The notes beneath the pieces were generated by a model. That model did no database searches. It saw only the letters and a program-made list of their open reading frames with translations, and was not told where the DNA came from. Below, one piece after another: positions 8,896 to 17,756 of a DNA stretch of 64,000 bases; within the stretch, counting starts at the first letter, position 1, and each line of letters opens with the position of its first letter. The translations under genes and the position numbers were made by a program. Source of the stretch: Sphaerospermopsis sp. SIO1G1 (GTDB lineage Bacteria; Cyanobacteriota; Cyanobacteriia; Cyanobacteriales; Nostocaceae); the NCBI GenBank assembly GCA_010672785.1, contig JAAHFX010000002.1, positions 427,268-491,267 of the forward strand, read 5' to 3'.

Positions 8896-10461
8896 CTAAA
8901 TAACAATTGGTTCTAAAGAGCGATCGCACCATTTTCCATCTATATATTCTGTGACTAAAGGTGTAATCACAAACTTAGCTGGATATCCGGATTTTACATC
9001 CACTCTTACACAAGAATAAGGTTTGCGCTTTTCATCACCTTGACCACTACGTCCTACATATAACAGCGAATCAGCTACTTTATAAGTATTATCACTAAAA
9101 GTTTCCATTAATTCTGTTCCTTCTTTTCTTTGTCTGCGAGGACGACGACCACTACCACCACAAACTATATAATTAATCTGAGCATCAGCATATCCTGTAT
9201 TTACAGTCTTTAAGTGTTCTAGGCAATGTGCATGACCACTAAAAACTAAATCGACTAAAGGTTTACCTGCTGTGATCTTACCAACAACAGCATCAACTTG
9301 TTCAAACACTGACCGTAAACGATGACGTACTGCTAAGGTTTGTCCTTGATTCCACTTTGTTGCTTCTGTCACATAGGGTGGATGATGGAAAAATATCACT
9401 CTTCCCCGTACCTGGGAATTTTGCCAAGATGCAACTAACTGATTTCGCAACCATTCCAGTTGTTCAAAATCTACATCTGCATTTGTATGTTGTTCTAGTT
9501 GTTTTTGAATATCAAATTTAACTTCATTATTTTGGTCTAATTTACCACCTAAATCTGCTAATTGTTCTGAGTCTTGAGGATTTTCTGAGTTTAATTTTTT
9601 ACACTCGGCTAATATTTCTAATTCTTCCTGCTCTAATTTTTGCAGATGTTGTAACAAATCCTTACGGATATCTACAGCTTCATTTTCTGGTAAAGGTTCT
9701 GGAGTGTTAAAAGTGTTAGAATCTAAAGCGAAAAAGTCAATCCCACCATAATTAAATGTATAATAACGGTTAGGTAAACGAGTAAATTTTCCTGGTTGAT
9801 AATTTAAACATAAACCAGTGTGACTCTGAGCGGTGTAGTATTTGTCTAAATGTTTTCCTAGATGTTGAGGTGAAATAGCCGCTAAGTAATCAATGAATGC
9901 TTTTGTATAAGCGTCTCCCTGATTAGAACCATGCCAACCAATTTCGATATCTTTATAACGCAACATTCGGCGCAGAGGTAAAGTAGAACCTGTAATTAAA
10001 CGATATAACCAAGGAACATCATAATAATCATGATTACCTAAAACTGGCAGAATTGGTAACTTAAATACCATTTGATCATAGGCTATATTTTTGGGATTTT
10101 CTCCACCGATCAAACATTCTCGATAAGGTTCAATAAAATTAGTAGGATAGTATTCGCGAGAACCAACAACATAAATGACATCACCTGTATGTAAAACAAA
10201 GCGACAATCATCAATATGATTTAACATCATTTCTGCAACTTGACGTTGAGGATGAGAACCGTAGTTAGATTTAGTTCCTGAATCGCCGATCACAATAAAA
10301 GAAAAATCAGAATTTTTTTCTCTACCATGATCATCAAAAATCATAGCAGTTTGGTCAATTCCTCTTTCCTGAATCATAGGATGCTGCCATCGCACCCGTT
10401 GTTTCATTTTTTGAATTTTAACAGGAACTGATGGTTCAGAAATCAATCGCATATCGGCCAT
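8896..10461 (-). CDS. Calcineurin-like metallophosphoesterase
   Basis: A 521-residue phosphoesterase with the full metal-binding set: GDSG (59-62), TGDVIY (92-97), GNHDYYD (142-148), HHPP (near 355) and GHAHCLEH (near 400). The family includes purple-acid-type phosphatases and cyclic-nucleotide or nucleotide phosphodiesterases, and the substrate cannot be read from sequence. An unusual acidic coiled-coil stretch of about 60 residues (roughly 265-325, rich in L, E, K and Q) interrupts the core. No signal peptide is visible, so it is probably cytoplasmic. It stands alone on the minus strand. Confidence 0.88.
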   Translation of the reverse strand: MADMRLISEPSVPVKIQKMKQRVRWQHPMIQERGIDQTAMIFDDHGREKNSDFSFIVIGDSGTKSNYGSHPQRQVAEMMLNHIDDCRFVLHTGDVIYVVGSREYYPTNFIEPYRECLIGGENPKNIAYDQMVFKLPILPVLGNHDYYDVPWLYRLITGSTLPLRRMLRYKDIEIGWHGSNQGDAYTKAFIDYLAAISPQHLGKHLDKYYTAQSHTGLCLNYQPGKFTRLPNRYYTFNYGGIDFFALDSNTFNTPEPLPENEAVDIRKDLLQHLQKLEQEELEILAECKKLNSENPQDSEQLADLGGKLDQNNEVKFDIQKQLEQHTNADVDFEQLEWLRNQLVASWQNSQVRGRVIFFHHPPYVTEATKWNQGQTLAVRHRLRSVFEQVDAVVGKITAGKPLVDLVFSGHAHCLEHLKTVNTGYADAQINYIVCGGSGRRPRRQRKEGTELMETFSDNTYKVADSLLYVGRSGQGDEKRKPYSCVRVDVKSGYPAKFVITPLVTEYIDGKWCDRSLEPIVI

Positions 10462-10555
10462 TAGTTAACATCTAAATTTATTTTAACTGTTTAATCAATT
10501 TGTGTAATCATTCTCATAATTTTTATCTAATAGCTTATATGTTATAATTATGATT

Positions 10556-10669
10556 AGGACTTATAAAAGCTATGGAATAATCGTTCGCGTAGCGTGTCGA
10601 AGACATACCACTCTAGGCACAGAGAAAACAGAGAAATTAGGGTTACAGTAAACATTTTGCGTAAGTCCT
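10556..10669 (+). repeat. aggacttacgc-type MITE, subtype with insert
   Basis: A 114-bp element ends in AGGACTTATAAAAGC and GCGTAAGTCCT. Compared with the basic copies it carries about 24 extra bases (TTCGCGTAGCGTGTCGAAGA and flanking bases) between GGAATAATC and ACCACTC. The same insertion at the same point is found in the copy at 63755-63864, so the two form a subfamily. It sits in the 373-bp gap between the phosphoesterase and the first MscS gene, and nothing else was recognised in that gap. Confidence 0.75.
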
Positions 10670-10834
10670 GATAATACTAATTGCGATATGTTTTGAGCTT
10701 TCCTGAGAAAAAATATCTGTACACAAACATGATGCAAATATTCATGGAAATTAAGCCTTCAAAAAACCTTAATTCATAAATTATTTACTGTCACAGTTAA
10801 TTATATTTCAATTATATCTGACTATTAACAAAAT

Positions 10835-11830
10835 ATGAATAAAATGAACGAATCAATTATGACCCGTCTATTATCTCCTGAATTTAAACAAACCTATGAA
10901 CAAGTAATTCTCCCTTATATTAGATGGGTGATGTTTGTCATTTTACTGATTATATTTGACGTAATTTTGCTAATTGCTTTACAGGATAGTTGGTTGAGAT
11001 ATATAGAAATACCTTTGGGATTATCTATCGCCATTATTATGGGGATATTAATCTACAAAATTTTTGATCAAGCCTACAATTATTATCTACTAAAATCAGC
11101 TATTAAGCAAAAAGTAAATGGCGAAATCTTATTGGTTTCCAATATTTTAGCCAAAGGTTTAATTGCTATAATTATTTTCTGCATTTTTGCTCAAGTACAT
11201 CAAATAAATTTGCTTGGTGTAATTACCAGCTTTGGACTAGGAGGTATAGCTATTGCCTTTGCTGCTCAACAAACCTTACAACAGATATTAGGAGGAATAG
11301 TCCTCTACATTGATAGACCTTTTGTAGTTGATGATTATATTGGCTTACCAGATGGTACATTTGGTAAAGTAGAATCAATTGGTTTACGTTCCACAAAAAT
11401 TCGTAATTCTGGGAAAGGTACTTTAACTGTAGTCCCTAATGATTCTTTAATTCAATTAAATATTGAGAACTTCACGGGTGGAAGAAAAGTAGTTTCTTTG
11501 ATTTATCTTAAATTTGAGGAAAAAATTAATGAAAATGAAAGAGCTTTAATTAGACAAGTCATTTTAGAAAGTACAAAAGAACTCTTTGGAATTGATTCTC
11601 GTAACACTGAAGTAGTGTTTAAAGATATTCATGATCAGGATAAAGAAACAGTAAAAACTCAAGCTCAAGTTAGCTTCTTTATTCTTGGAACTGGGGATGT
11701 TGGTATGGATATACGTCACCAACTCTTGGATATGGCTAAAGACAATATTACTTTACAATTACAAGGTTTTGGTATTAATTTTGATATTACTGATGACCCT
11801 GTAAATATTCAAGCCCCTATTACTATTTAA
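10835..11830 (+). CDS. MscS-family mechanosensitive channel
   Basis: A 331-residue small-conductance mechanosensitive channel that releases solutes under osmotic downshock. Hydrophobic helices lie at about 30-50, 57-80 and 103-122. The pore-lining helix follows (TSFGLGGIAIAFAAQQ, 131-146), and then the beta domain with LYIDRPFVVDDYI (157-169) and TVVPNDSLI. The C-terminal alpha/beta domain ends near 320. A second MscS gene follows 54 bp downstream on the same strand, and the two are probably co-transcribed. The start could be residue 1 or the Met at residue 4. Confidence 0.93.
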   Translation: MNKMNESIMTRLLSPEFKQTYEQVILPYIRWVMFVILLIIFDVILLIALQDSWLRYIEIPLGLSIAIIMGILIYKIFDQAYNYYLLKSAIKQKVNGEILLVSNILAKGLIAIIIFCIFAQVHQINLLGVITSFGLGGIAIAFAAQQTLQQILGGIVLYIDRPFVVDDYIGLPDGTFGKVESIGLRSTKIRNSGKGTLTVVPNDSLIQLNIENFTGGRKVVSLIYLKFEEKINENERALIRQVILESTKELFGIDSRNTEVVFKDIHDQDKETVKTQAQVSFFILGTGDVGMDIRHQLLDMAKDNITLQLQGFGINFDITDDPVNIQAPITI

Positions 11831-11884
11831 TGCTAAATCATCCCCATTTAAAGTTGAGTTTTAAGCCCAATTAATTTCACCAGT

Positions 11885-13018
11885 ATGCCAAATTTATTCG
11901 ACTTGCAGAACTTATTTCCGATGGATGCTGAACTCAGAAAATTTTTAACATCATTGGGAATAAACTTAGGAGTTTTTATTTTATTTTTACTGCTATCTCT
12001 TTTGGTAGGTAAATACACTCCTAAATTCTTGGCATTTTTTGTACATAGATTTATACCAAAACCAATAGCGAAAATATATCGGAGTTTAATAGATCCTTTA
12101 GAAGGTTTTTTAAAAGTTACAGGAACTTTGGTTCTGGTATCTGCTTCTTGGTCTTTTATGCAGCAATATGAAAGACTTCATCAGTTTATTAAATTCTTTT
12201 TGGATTTTGCTGTCATCTGTAGTTTTGCCGCTTTAATATCTCAGTTATTTCGTCAAGTTGTTCGTATTTATGGTATTGATTTAATTCGTAAGCTAGGATT
12301 AGAAGTTGATGAACTCTTGTTAGTTGTCGAAACAGTCGCTAATATTGCTATTGGTTTAATAGCTGCTATTACTTTTGCCCAAAGTCAAAATGTTAATTTA
12401 GTTGGTTTAATTGCAGGTTTAGGGATTGGTGGTATTGCTGTTGCTTTTGCTGCTCAAAGTACCCTAGAACAAATTTTTGGGACTTTTGTTTTATATTTTG
12501 ATCGTCCATTTGTAGCTGGTGAATATATCCGAGTTAATTTAAGTTCCCAAGGAGTATTATTTGCACGGGTAGAGTCCATTGGTTTACGTTCTACAAAATT
12601 AAGAACAGCGGCCAAAAGTACCTTGGTAATTGTGCCAAATTCGATTATGGCGAAAGTGGATATTGAAAATATTACTAGAGGCAAAAAGTTAATGGTTTTG
12701 CTTTATCTTGACTTTAACAAAATATTAGATAAAACAGAAGAAGCATTGGTAGAAAAAGTAATTAAAGAAAGTACAATTACTTTATTTGGGATTGATCCAA
12801 ATAGCACAAAAATTAATATTGTTCCCCAAGATGAGCAAGAAGGTGTTCGTGCTAGGGTAAGTTTCTTCATTTTAGGTTCTCATGAAAATTCTATTGATTT
12901 TCGCAAGCGGTTACTAGAGTTAGCGAATGAAGGTATTTCTAAGAAACTGATGAGTTATGGTATTAAATTTACAATGCAAGAACCTACTTTATATGTTGAG
13001 TCACAGATGACGATTTAA
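11885..13018 (+). CDS. MscS-family mechanosensitive channel (second copy)
   Basis: A 377-residue MscS paralogue of its upstream neighbour with one extra N-terminal membrane segment (about 22-42) before the helices at about 70-90, 100-120 and 150-170. The pore helix AGLGIGGIAVAFAAQS lies near residues 178-193, followed by FDRPFVAGEYIRV and IVPNSIMAKVDIENI. Compared with the first copy, the beta domain has a short insert (NLSSQGVLFA instead of PDGTFG). The paralogues share much of the pore and beta-domain text, so the pair probably arose by old tandem duplication. The stop lies 3 bp from the end of the convergent next gene. Confidence 0.93.
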   Translation: MPNLFDLQNLFPMDAELRKFLTSLGINLGVFILFLLLSLLVGKYTPKFLAFFVHRFIPKPIAKIYRSLIDPLEGFLKVTGTLVLVSASWSFMQQYERLHQFIKFFLDFAVICSFAALISQLFRQVVRIYGIDLIRKLGLEVDELLLVVETVANIAIGLIAAITFAQSQNVNLVGLIAGLGIGGIAVAFAAQSTLEQIFGTFVLYFDRPFVAGEYIRVNLSSQGVLFARVESIGLRSTKLRTAAKSTLVIVPNSIMAKVDIENITRGKKLMVLLYLDFNKILDKTEEALVEKVIKESTITLFGIDPNSTKINIVPQDEQEGVRARVSFFILGSHENSIDFRKRLLELANEGISKKLMSYGIKFTMQEPTLYVESQMTI

Positions 13019-13021
13019 AAG

Positions 13022-14263
13022 TTAGCTATTATCTACATTTACTAATTGAATGACTCCCCATTGTCCATTGGTTAACCATTTGGGATCTATTGTTGTTAAT
13101 TCTTGGATCACTTCTGCTTTCAGTCCTGCTGCTACTTCTGATTTTAAGGTTCGTAAAGCAACCATTGGTGCAGGTAGATAAGTAACTATATCAGTGAAAT
13201 TTGTAGTATAATCCCAGTGCAAATCACCCAGTAAACGCCGATAATTTGCATCACCTTTAATGATGATTAAATTAGAGTTAGCTAGCTCATTTTTCAATGA
13301 TGGGTGAATTTGCCAAAATGCTAAAGGTGATGTCCAAAAATAATCTTCTTTTAAAACTAATTTACCTGCGGCTAAATTTTTACTCAACCTGTTGCTAAAT
13401 GATTTTACATGATCGTGATTAGCTGTTGATAAAAATTCCTGGGTGTATTGCACATCTTTAATCATTGCATCGGATACAAAAGTAGGATGTGGTTTTAAAT
13501 GTAAATTCACTTGGGATGCAAAACCACTATCTAGGAGAAAAATAACTAAACACAAATCACAAATTAACTCAAAACCTGCATTATCAACAATAATATCAAT
13601 CTGGTTATTTTGAGATTGAGTTAATAATTCCATGACAGCAAGACTATCATCAACAAGAATATGATTGAGTTGTTGTTGAATATCAAAATTACTTCTGTTA
13701 TCTTCAGATGCTGACCATAGACTCAAATCTACCCTATTTCCCCACAGTGAGAAATATAATGCAGAAATTAATGGTAGTTGACTAGAATTACTTTGTTTTT
13801 GCGGTTCTTCTAGCCATTTTTCTAAGTAGCTAGATAAATAAATGATTGAATCTATAGATGTTTCTAAACTTTTTTGTTTCTGTGATAAAAATGGATCGAG
13901 ATATTGATACTCTCCTGGTAAAAAGTAATTAGTAAGATTGAGAATCAGACGATAGAAATATGTTTCTGCTACAAACCAAGGTATATCTAACCAACGTTGG
14001 TTTAAATATGGTTTTATATATGTTTGCCAATCCTCAAAATCTATAGCATTATCGTTGCTTAAAGGTTGTAAATATCCACTTTGTAAGTCTGCTGACAATT
14101 GCTCTAATTTATGATTTATAACCTGACTAAAATTATTCTCTTGAATCACAAGATGGGCAATATTCGGCATTCTTGTTGTTACGGTATATTCAGTGAAAGA
14201 TCCTGCTTGAGAACCACTGAGTGGCAAAGGTAAGGGTAATTTAGGAAGTTGATATTTATTCAT
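13022..14263 (-). CDS. ARMT1-like damage-control phosphatase (DUF89)
   Basis: The 413-residue protein resembles the DUF89/ARMT1 family of metal-dependent phosphatases thought to remove damaged phosphometabolites. The diagnostic segment is IDIIVDNAGFELICDLCLVIFLL near the middle, with the Asp-Asn pair that binds the metal, followed by a KPHPTFVSDA motif and later LIIIKGDANYRRLLGD, where a second metal-site Asp sits. The N-terminal half is the helical bundle typical of the family. It is convergent with the MscS pair, leaving 3 bp between stop codons. The substrate is unknown. Confidence 0.85.
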   Translation of the reverse strand: MNKYQLPKLPLPLPLSGSQAGSFTEYTVTTRMPNIAHLVIQENNFSQVINHKLEQLSADLQSGYLQPLSNDNAIDFEDWQTYIKPYLNQRWLDIPWFVAETYFYRLILNLTNYFLPGEYQYLDPFLSQKQKSLETSIDSIIYLSSYLEKWLEEPQKQSNSSQLPLISALYFSLWGNRVDLSLWSASEDNRSNFDIQQQLNHILVDDSLAVMELLTQSQNNQIDIIVDNAGFELICDLCLVIFLLDSGFASQVNLHLKPHPTFVSDAMIKDVQYTQEFLSTANHDHVKSFSNRLSKNLAAGKLVLKEDYFWTSPLAFWQIHPSLKNELANSNLIIIKGDANYRRLLGDLHWDYTTNFTDIVTYLPAPMVALRTLKSEVAAGLKAEVIQELTTIDPKWLTNGQWGVIQLVNVDNS

Positions 14264-14524
14264 TATAAAATATATTAAATTTTCAATATCTCAATTCTCA
14301 CAGTTATTATACAGTTGTTTCACCAATTCATTAGTTATTTAATAATTTTTATAAAAAACTTAATCACTACTTAAAATATTTCAGATATTTTTTAGATAGT
14401 AATTCATAACTGTATTATCACCAGTCTTTTTAGCTGTATATCAGTAGAATAGACAGTAACAAAAAATGTGAATTGAAAGGACAAAGTTAAATTATTATAA
14501 GAAAGATATTAATTTTCAAAATCC

Positions 14525-15649
14525 ATGAATCTTGCAGAAATCCCCCTAATTGAACAACACGCTCATAACATTTTAATTCCAGAGGTTGCGGCAAAATACC
14601 CTTATGCTGCTGCTTTTACAGAGGGTTATGATCCAGAAATAGTCAATTACCATGCTAAACATACCCTTTTTTATTATCGGAGTTTACGAGAAATTGCTAC
14701 ATTATTAAACTGTGAACCAGAAGAAACAGCAATTTTAACAGCACGTCAAAATTTAGGTATCGAAAAACTGACCCAAATTTCTTTTGATGCTGCTAATTTG
14801 GAGGCAATATATTTAGATGATAGATTAACATCAGAAGATATATTTCCTGTTTCTTGGCATCAAAAGTTTACCACAGCAAAAAGGATTTTATGTATAGAAT
14901 TATTAGCTGAAAAACTAATGGCTAAAATTAATGACTTTCATAATTTTGTTAATGCCTTTATCCAAGCAATTGATCCACCATCTTCTGATATTATAGCCTT
15001 CAAAAGTATTGCTTGTTATCGTGCAGGTTTAAACATTAAACCCGTTGCACCTGCGGTTGCGGCTGTTCATTTTTATGATTTTAAACAACAACAAAAAAAT
15101 CAACCATTACGCTTAAATGATAAACATATTATAGACTTTATTTTACAACTGTCTTTAACTATTGCTTCTAAATATCAAATCCCTGTACAATTACACACTG
15201 GTTTAGGTGATCCAGATTTAGATTTAAGATTAGCAAATCCCTTAAATCTCCGCTATCTTTTAGAATCTCCTGAATATAAAAATACTCCTTTAGTTTTACT
15301 TCATGCTTCCTATCCCTATATGCGAGAAGCTGGTTATTTAGCATCTATGTATCCCCAAGTTTATCTAGATTTTGGTTTAGCAGTTCCTTTTTTAAGTGTG
15401 GCAGGAATGCGAAATACGATTACACAACTTTTAGAATTAATTCCTACTACTAAGTTAATGTATTCTTCTGATGCTCATTCTATTCCTGAATTATATTATT
15501 TAGGAGCAAAATGGGGTCGTCAGTTGTTGGGAGAGGTTTTGGAGACAGCTATTAAAGATACAGATATTAACAGTCGGGAAGCAGAAAATATAGCATTGAG
15601 AATTTTACGGGAAAATGCTTTGAATTTGTATAGGCAAAAAAAAGGTTAG
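14525..15649 (+). CDS. Amidohydrolase family protein
   Basis: A 374-residue TIM-barrel hydrolase of the amidohydrolase-2 type. It has the N-terminal metal motif EQHAHN (H12, H14), QLHTGLGD near residue 223, LLHASYPY near 258 and the C-terminal catalytic-Asp motif YSSDAHSIPE near 315-325. The order H-x-H, H, H, D is the usual one. The relatives I recognise are the FluG/glutamine-synthetase-linked amidohydrolases, not urease or dihydroorotase. The substrate is unknown. It is transcribed alone, convergent with cysE, with a 261-bp AT-rich upstream region. Confidence 0.85.
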   Translation: MNLAEIPLIEQHAHNILIPEVAAKYPYAAAFTEGYDPEIVNYHAKHTLFYYRSLREIATLLNCEPEETAILTARQNLGIEKLTQISFDAANLEAIYLDDRLTSEDIFPVSWHQKFTTAKRILCIELLAEKLMAKINDFHNFVNAFIQAIDPPSSDIIAFKSIACYRAGLNIKPVAPAVAAVHFYDFKQQQKNQPLRLNDKHIIDFILQLSLTIASKYQIPVQLHTGLGDPDLDLRLANPLNLRYLLESPEYKNTPLVLLHASYPYMREAGYLASMYPQVYLDFGLAVPFLSVAGMRNTITQLLELIPTTKLMYSSDAHSIPELYYLGAKWGRQLLGEVLETAIKDTDINSREAENIALRILRENALNLYRQKKG

Positions 15650-15735
15650 CATTCAGCAGTTAGCTTTCAGATTTTTGACTAGGGTTTAGTTAGCAATAAA
15701 AAGTGTTTCCGTGAGGCTGAATGCTGACCTAGTTG

Positions 15736-16503
15736 TTAAATTCCTGAACCGTCAAGAAATTCTTGTATTTCTCGATTTCTGACGTTGCAAACCGGTGCAG
15801 TTCTCAGACTTTTTTCTTCTTCTATGAGATTATTAGCACCTACCAATACACGAGTTTTGACATCTGAGCGTGTATCTTGAAGTTCTTGTAGTTGTTCTTC
15901 TAGTGCTTCAATCCGATTCACTAAACTACGAATTACTTGAGCTTCTGAGTCTGGTAAATTGTTGTGTTCTAATGGTGAAACTTTGACTCCAGAACGGTAA
16001 ACTATGCGTCCTGGTATTCCAACCACAGTACAGTCAGAGGGAACATCTCTTAAAACTACTGAACCAGCACCAATTCGGACATTGTTACCAATTTGAATAT
16101 TACCTAAAACTTTTGCTCCAGCACCAACAACCACGTTTTCACCAATGGTAGGATGGCGTTTACCACTTTCTTTACCTGTACCACCCAGGGTAACACCTTG
16201 ATAAATCAGAGCGTAATCTCCGATGATGGCGGTTTCACCAATGACTACACCCATTCCGTGGTCAATAAATACTCCTTGGCCAATGACAGCACCTGGGTGA
16301 ATTTCAATACCAGTTAAAAATCTAGCTATATGAGAAATAAATCGTGGAATAAAGGGAAGACCGATAGCACGCAGCCAATGTGCTATTCTGTGGAAGATTA
16401 AAGCCTGTAAACCAGGATAGCAAAACAAGACTTCTAACCAATTTCGGGCTGCTGGGTCACGTTCAAAGATGATGCGAAGGTCGGTACGCAATTTGAGGAA
16501 CAT
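15736..16503 (-). CDS. cysE: Serine O-acetyltransferase
   Basis: CysE makes O-acetylserine from serine and acetyl-CoA, the first step of cysteine synthesis. The 255-residue protein has a short N-terminal helical domain and left-handed beta-helix hexapeptide repeats (about 65-175), with the catalytic [17 protein letters not shown] segment and [15 protein letters not shown]. This is the shorter EpsC/plant-chloroplast-like type. The C-terminal 70 residues form a coiled coil ([16 protein letters not shown]) and a tail beyond the minimal enzyme. A large tandem-repeat block lies directly upstream of its start. Confidence 0.95.
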   Translation of the reverse strand: MFLKLRTDLRIIFERDPAARNWLEVLFCYPGLQALIFHRIAHWLRAIGLPFIPRFISHIARFLTGIEIHPGAVIGQGVFIDHGMGVVIGETAIIGDYALIYQGVTLGGTGKESGKRHPTIGENVVVGAGAKVLGNIQIGNNVRIGAGSVVLRDVPSDCTVVGIPGRIVYRSGVKVSPLEHNNLPDSEAQVIRSLVNRIEALEEQLQELQDTRSDVKTRVLVGANNLIEEEKSLRTAPVCNVRNREIQEFLDGSGI

Positions 16504-16566
16504 TTATATAGTACCCTTGGACAGCAAAGCAAGCTACTTTAATATCTTATCGTTAGTTGGTAATTA

Positions 16567-16638
16567 GTGATTGGTGATTGGTGATTGGTGATTGGTGATT
16601 GGTGATTGGTGATTGGTGATTGGTGACTGGTGATTGGG
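16567..16638. repeat. Heptamer array (GTGATTG)n
   Basis: About ten uninterrupted copies of the 7-mer GTGATTG lie just upstream of cysE, with a GTGACTG variant near the end and a second short burst at about 16752-16766. Short tandemly repeated repetitive (STRR) heptamers of this kind are known from heterocystous cyanobacteria. The same unit recurs near 39190 and 62532 and is read in frame in smc. Confidence 0.9.
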
Positions 16639-16659
16639 TAAATTTCTTAATTACGTAAG

Positions 16660-16745
16660 CGAAGCTCCTCTGAAAGAGGCATTACGTAAGCGTTTCTCTC
16701 CCGATAGCGTAGCGTGGCGTTAGCCATAGGGAGCATTACGAATTA
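16660..16745. repeat. Palindromic gcgtagcgt spacer repeat
   Basis: Between two heptamer arrays lies a hairpin-rich block. One stem is CCTCTGAAAGAGG, and a longer one is CTCCCGATAGCG pairing with its counterpart that ends in CATAGGGAG. Each is flanked by ATTACGTAAGCG or ATTACGAATT. The core GCGTAGCGT also appears in the MITE copies at 10556 and 63755. It looks like a dispersed palindromic repeat inserted in the heptamer region. Confidence 0.6.
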
Positions 16746-16777
16746 CTAAAGGTGATTGGTGATTGGGTAAATTTCTT

Positions 16778-16894
16778 AATTACGAATTACGAATTACGAA
16801 TTACGAATTACGAATTACGAATTACGAATTACGAATTACGAATTACGAATTACGAATTACGAATTACGAATTACGAATTACGAATTACGAATTA
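16778..16894. repeat. Heptamer array (AATTACG)n
   Basis: About sixteen near-perfect copies of AATTACG run without interruption, the longest simple array in the window. Unit and length fit the STRR class. It lies in a 581-bp gene-free stretch between cysE and the secreted protein at 17085, and the remaining bases hold no recognisable gene. Confidence 0.92.
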
Positions 16895-17084
16895 ATCAGT
16901 AATTAGGGTTGGTAGCAAAAAGTAATCTGTAGAGGTTAAGTTACAGATGAAAGGTGGTAGGTGACAGTTCTAAACAGTTGGTAAGTTTAAATTTTCCAGC
17001 ACAGTGCAAGATTTTCAAGCACTTATCCCCATATATCTTGAAACCATAATTAATTATTTAGTTTTAATTTCATTGGTTGTTGTT

Positions 17085-17582
17085 TTACTGTTCTTCAACT
17101 TTGATGGTGTAGTTAAATTTGTCTCCAGCGGTAAACGTACCTGCCCAAATTTTATATTTACCTTTTTTCCATTGGCGATCGCTTACACTGGCATCTTTTA
17201 ATTTCCCTGTGTCGTCTCCGCAGCGAATTGTTTGATTATCAGGGCCTTGAATAAATAAGGTTGTGTCTTTGTTTCCGCTGTTAATTGATACTGTCAACTT
17301 CTCAAAGTCTTCCTCTAAGATAAGTATGTGATCTGGGTTGGGATCACCAAAACCAATACAGATTTTTCTATTTTTGTCTCGGTTACTTATCGCCGACAAG
17401 GAATAAGATCCTCCTGTATAACCAGCTGCTACTCCTTCTTGTTGATCAAAACCTGGGGTTAATTTGATTTGGCCAAAATTAGCTTTCTGTGCAGCCACAG
17501 GTGTGGTGATCATGGCTGCGATCGCTGTCAAAATCAAGCTATTCCGAATTTTAGTTCGCAGGAGACTGGTTTTGGTTTTCAT
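17085..17582 (-). CDS. Hypothetical secreted protein
   Basis: The 165-residue protein has a basic N-terminus and a hydrophobic signal sequence (about residues 13-30, ending TPVAAQ), so it is probably exported. The mature part contains repeated beta-type segments: GYTGGSYSLSAIS, HILILEEDFEKLTVSINSGN and TTLFIQGPDNQTIRCGDD, then KYKIWAGTF near the end. The pattern of strands with an 'IRCGDD' turn recalls PPC-like or lectin-like beta-sandwich domains of cyanobacterial secreted proteins, but I cannot name a family with certainty. Two cysteines remain in the mature form. Confidence 0.75.
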   Translation of the reverse strand: MKTKTSLLRTKIRNSLILTAIAAMITTPVAAQKANFGQIKLTPGFDQQEGVAAGYTGGSYSLSAISNRDKNRKICIGFGDPNPDHILILEEDFEKLTVSINSGNKDTTLFIQGPDNQTIRCGDDTGKLKDASVSDRQWKKGKYKIWAGTFTAGDKFNYTIKVEEQ

Positions 17583-17756
17583 AGTCTTACACGATTTTGT
17601 AGCTGTGTATACTGATTCTAGATAAAAAACAAGAGGATGGATAGTGTTGGGATCACTGCTGTATTGATCATGGAATCACGCTTTTTTGTTCCACAAATTT
17701 TACAAAACCCAACATTTCTGGAACTCAGGCTACAGAAGACAGCAGAATGTAACTAC

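Noticed and set aside
17004..17201. 65-codon hydrophobic plus-strand frame
   Set aside because: It is antisense to the end of the secreted protein gene and lacks a ribosome binding site.
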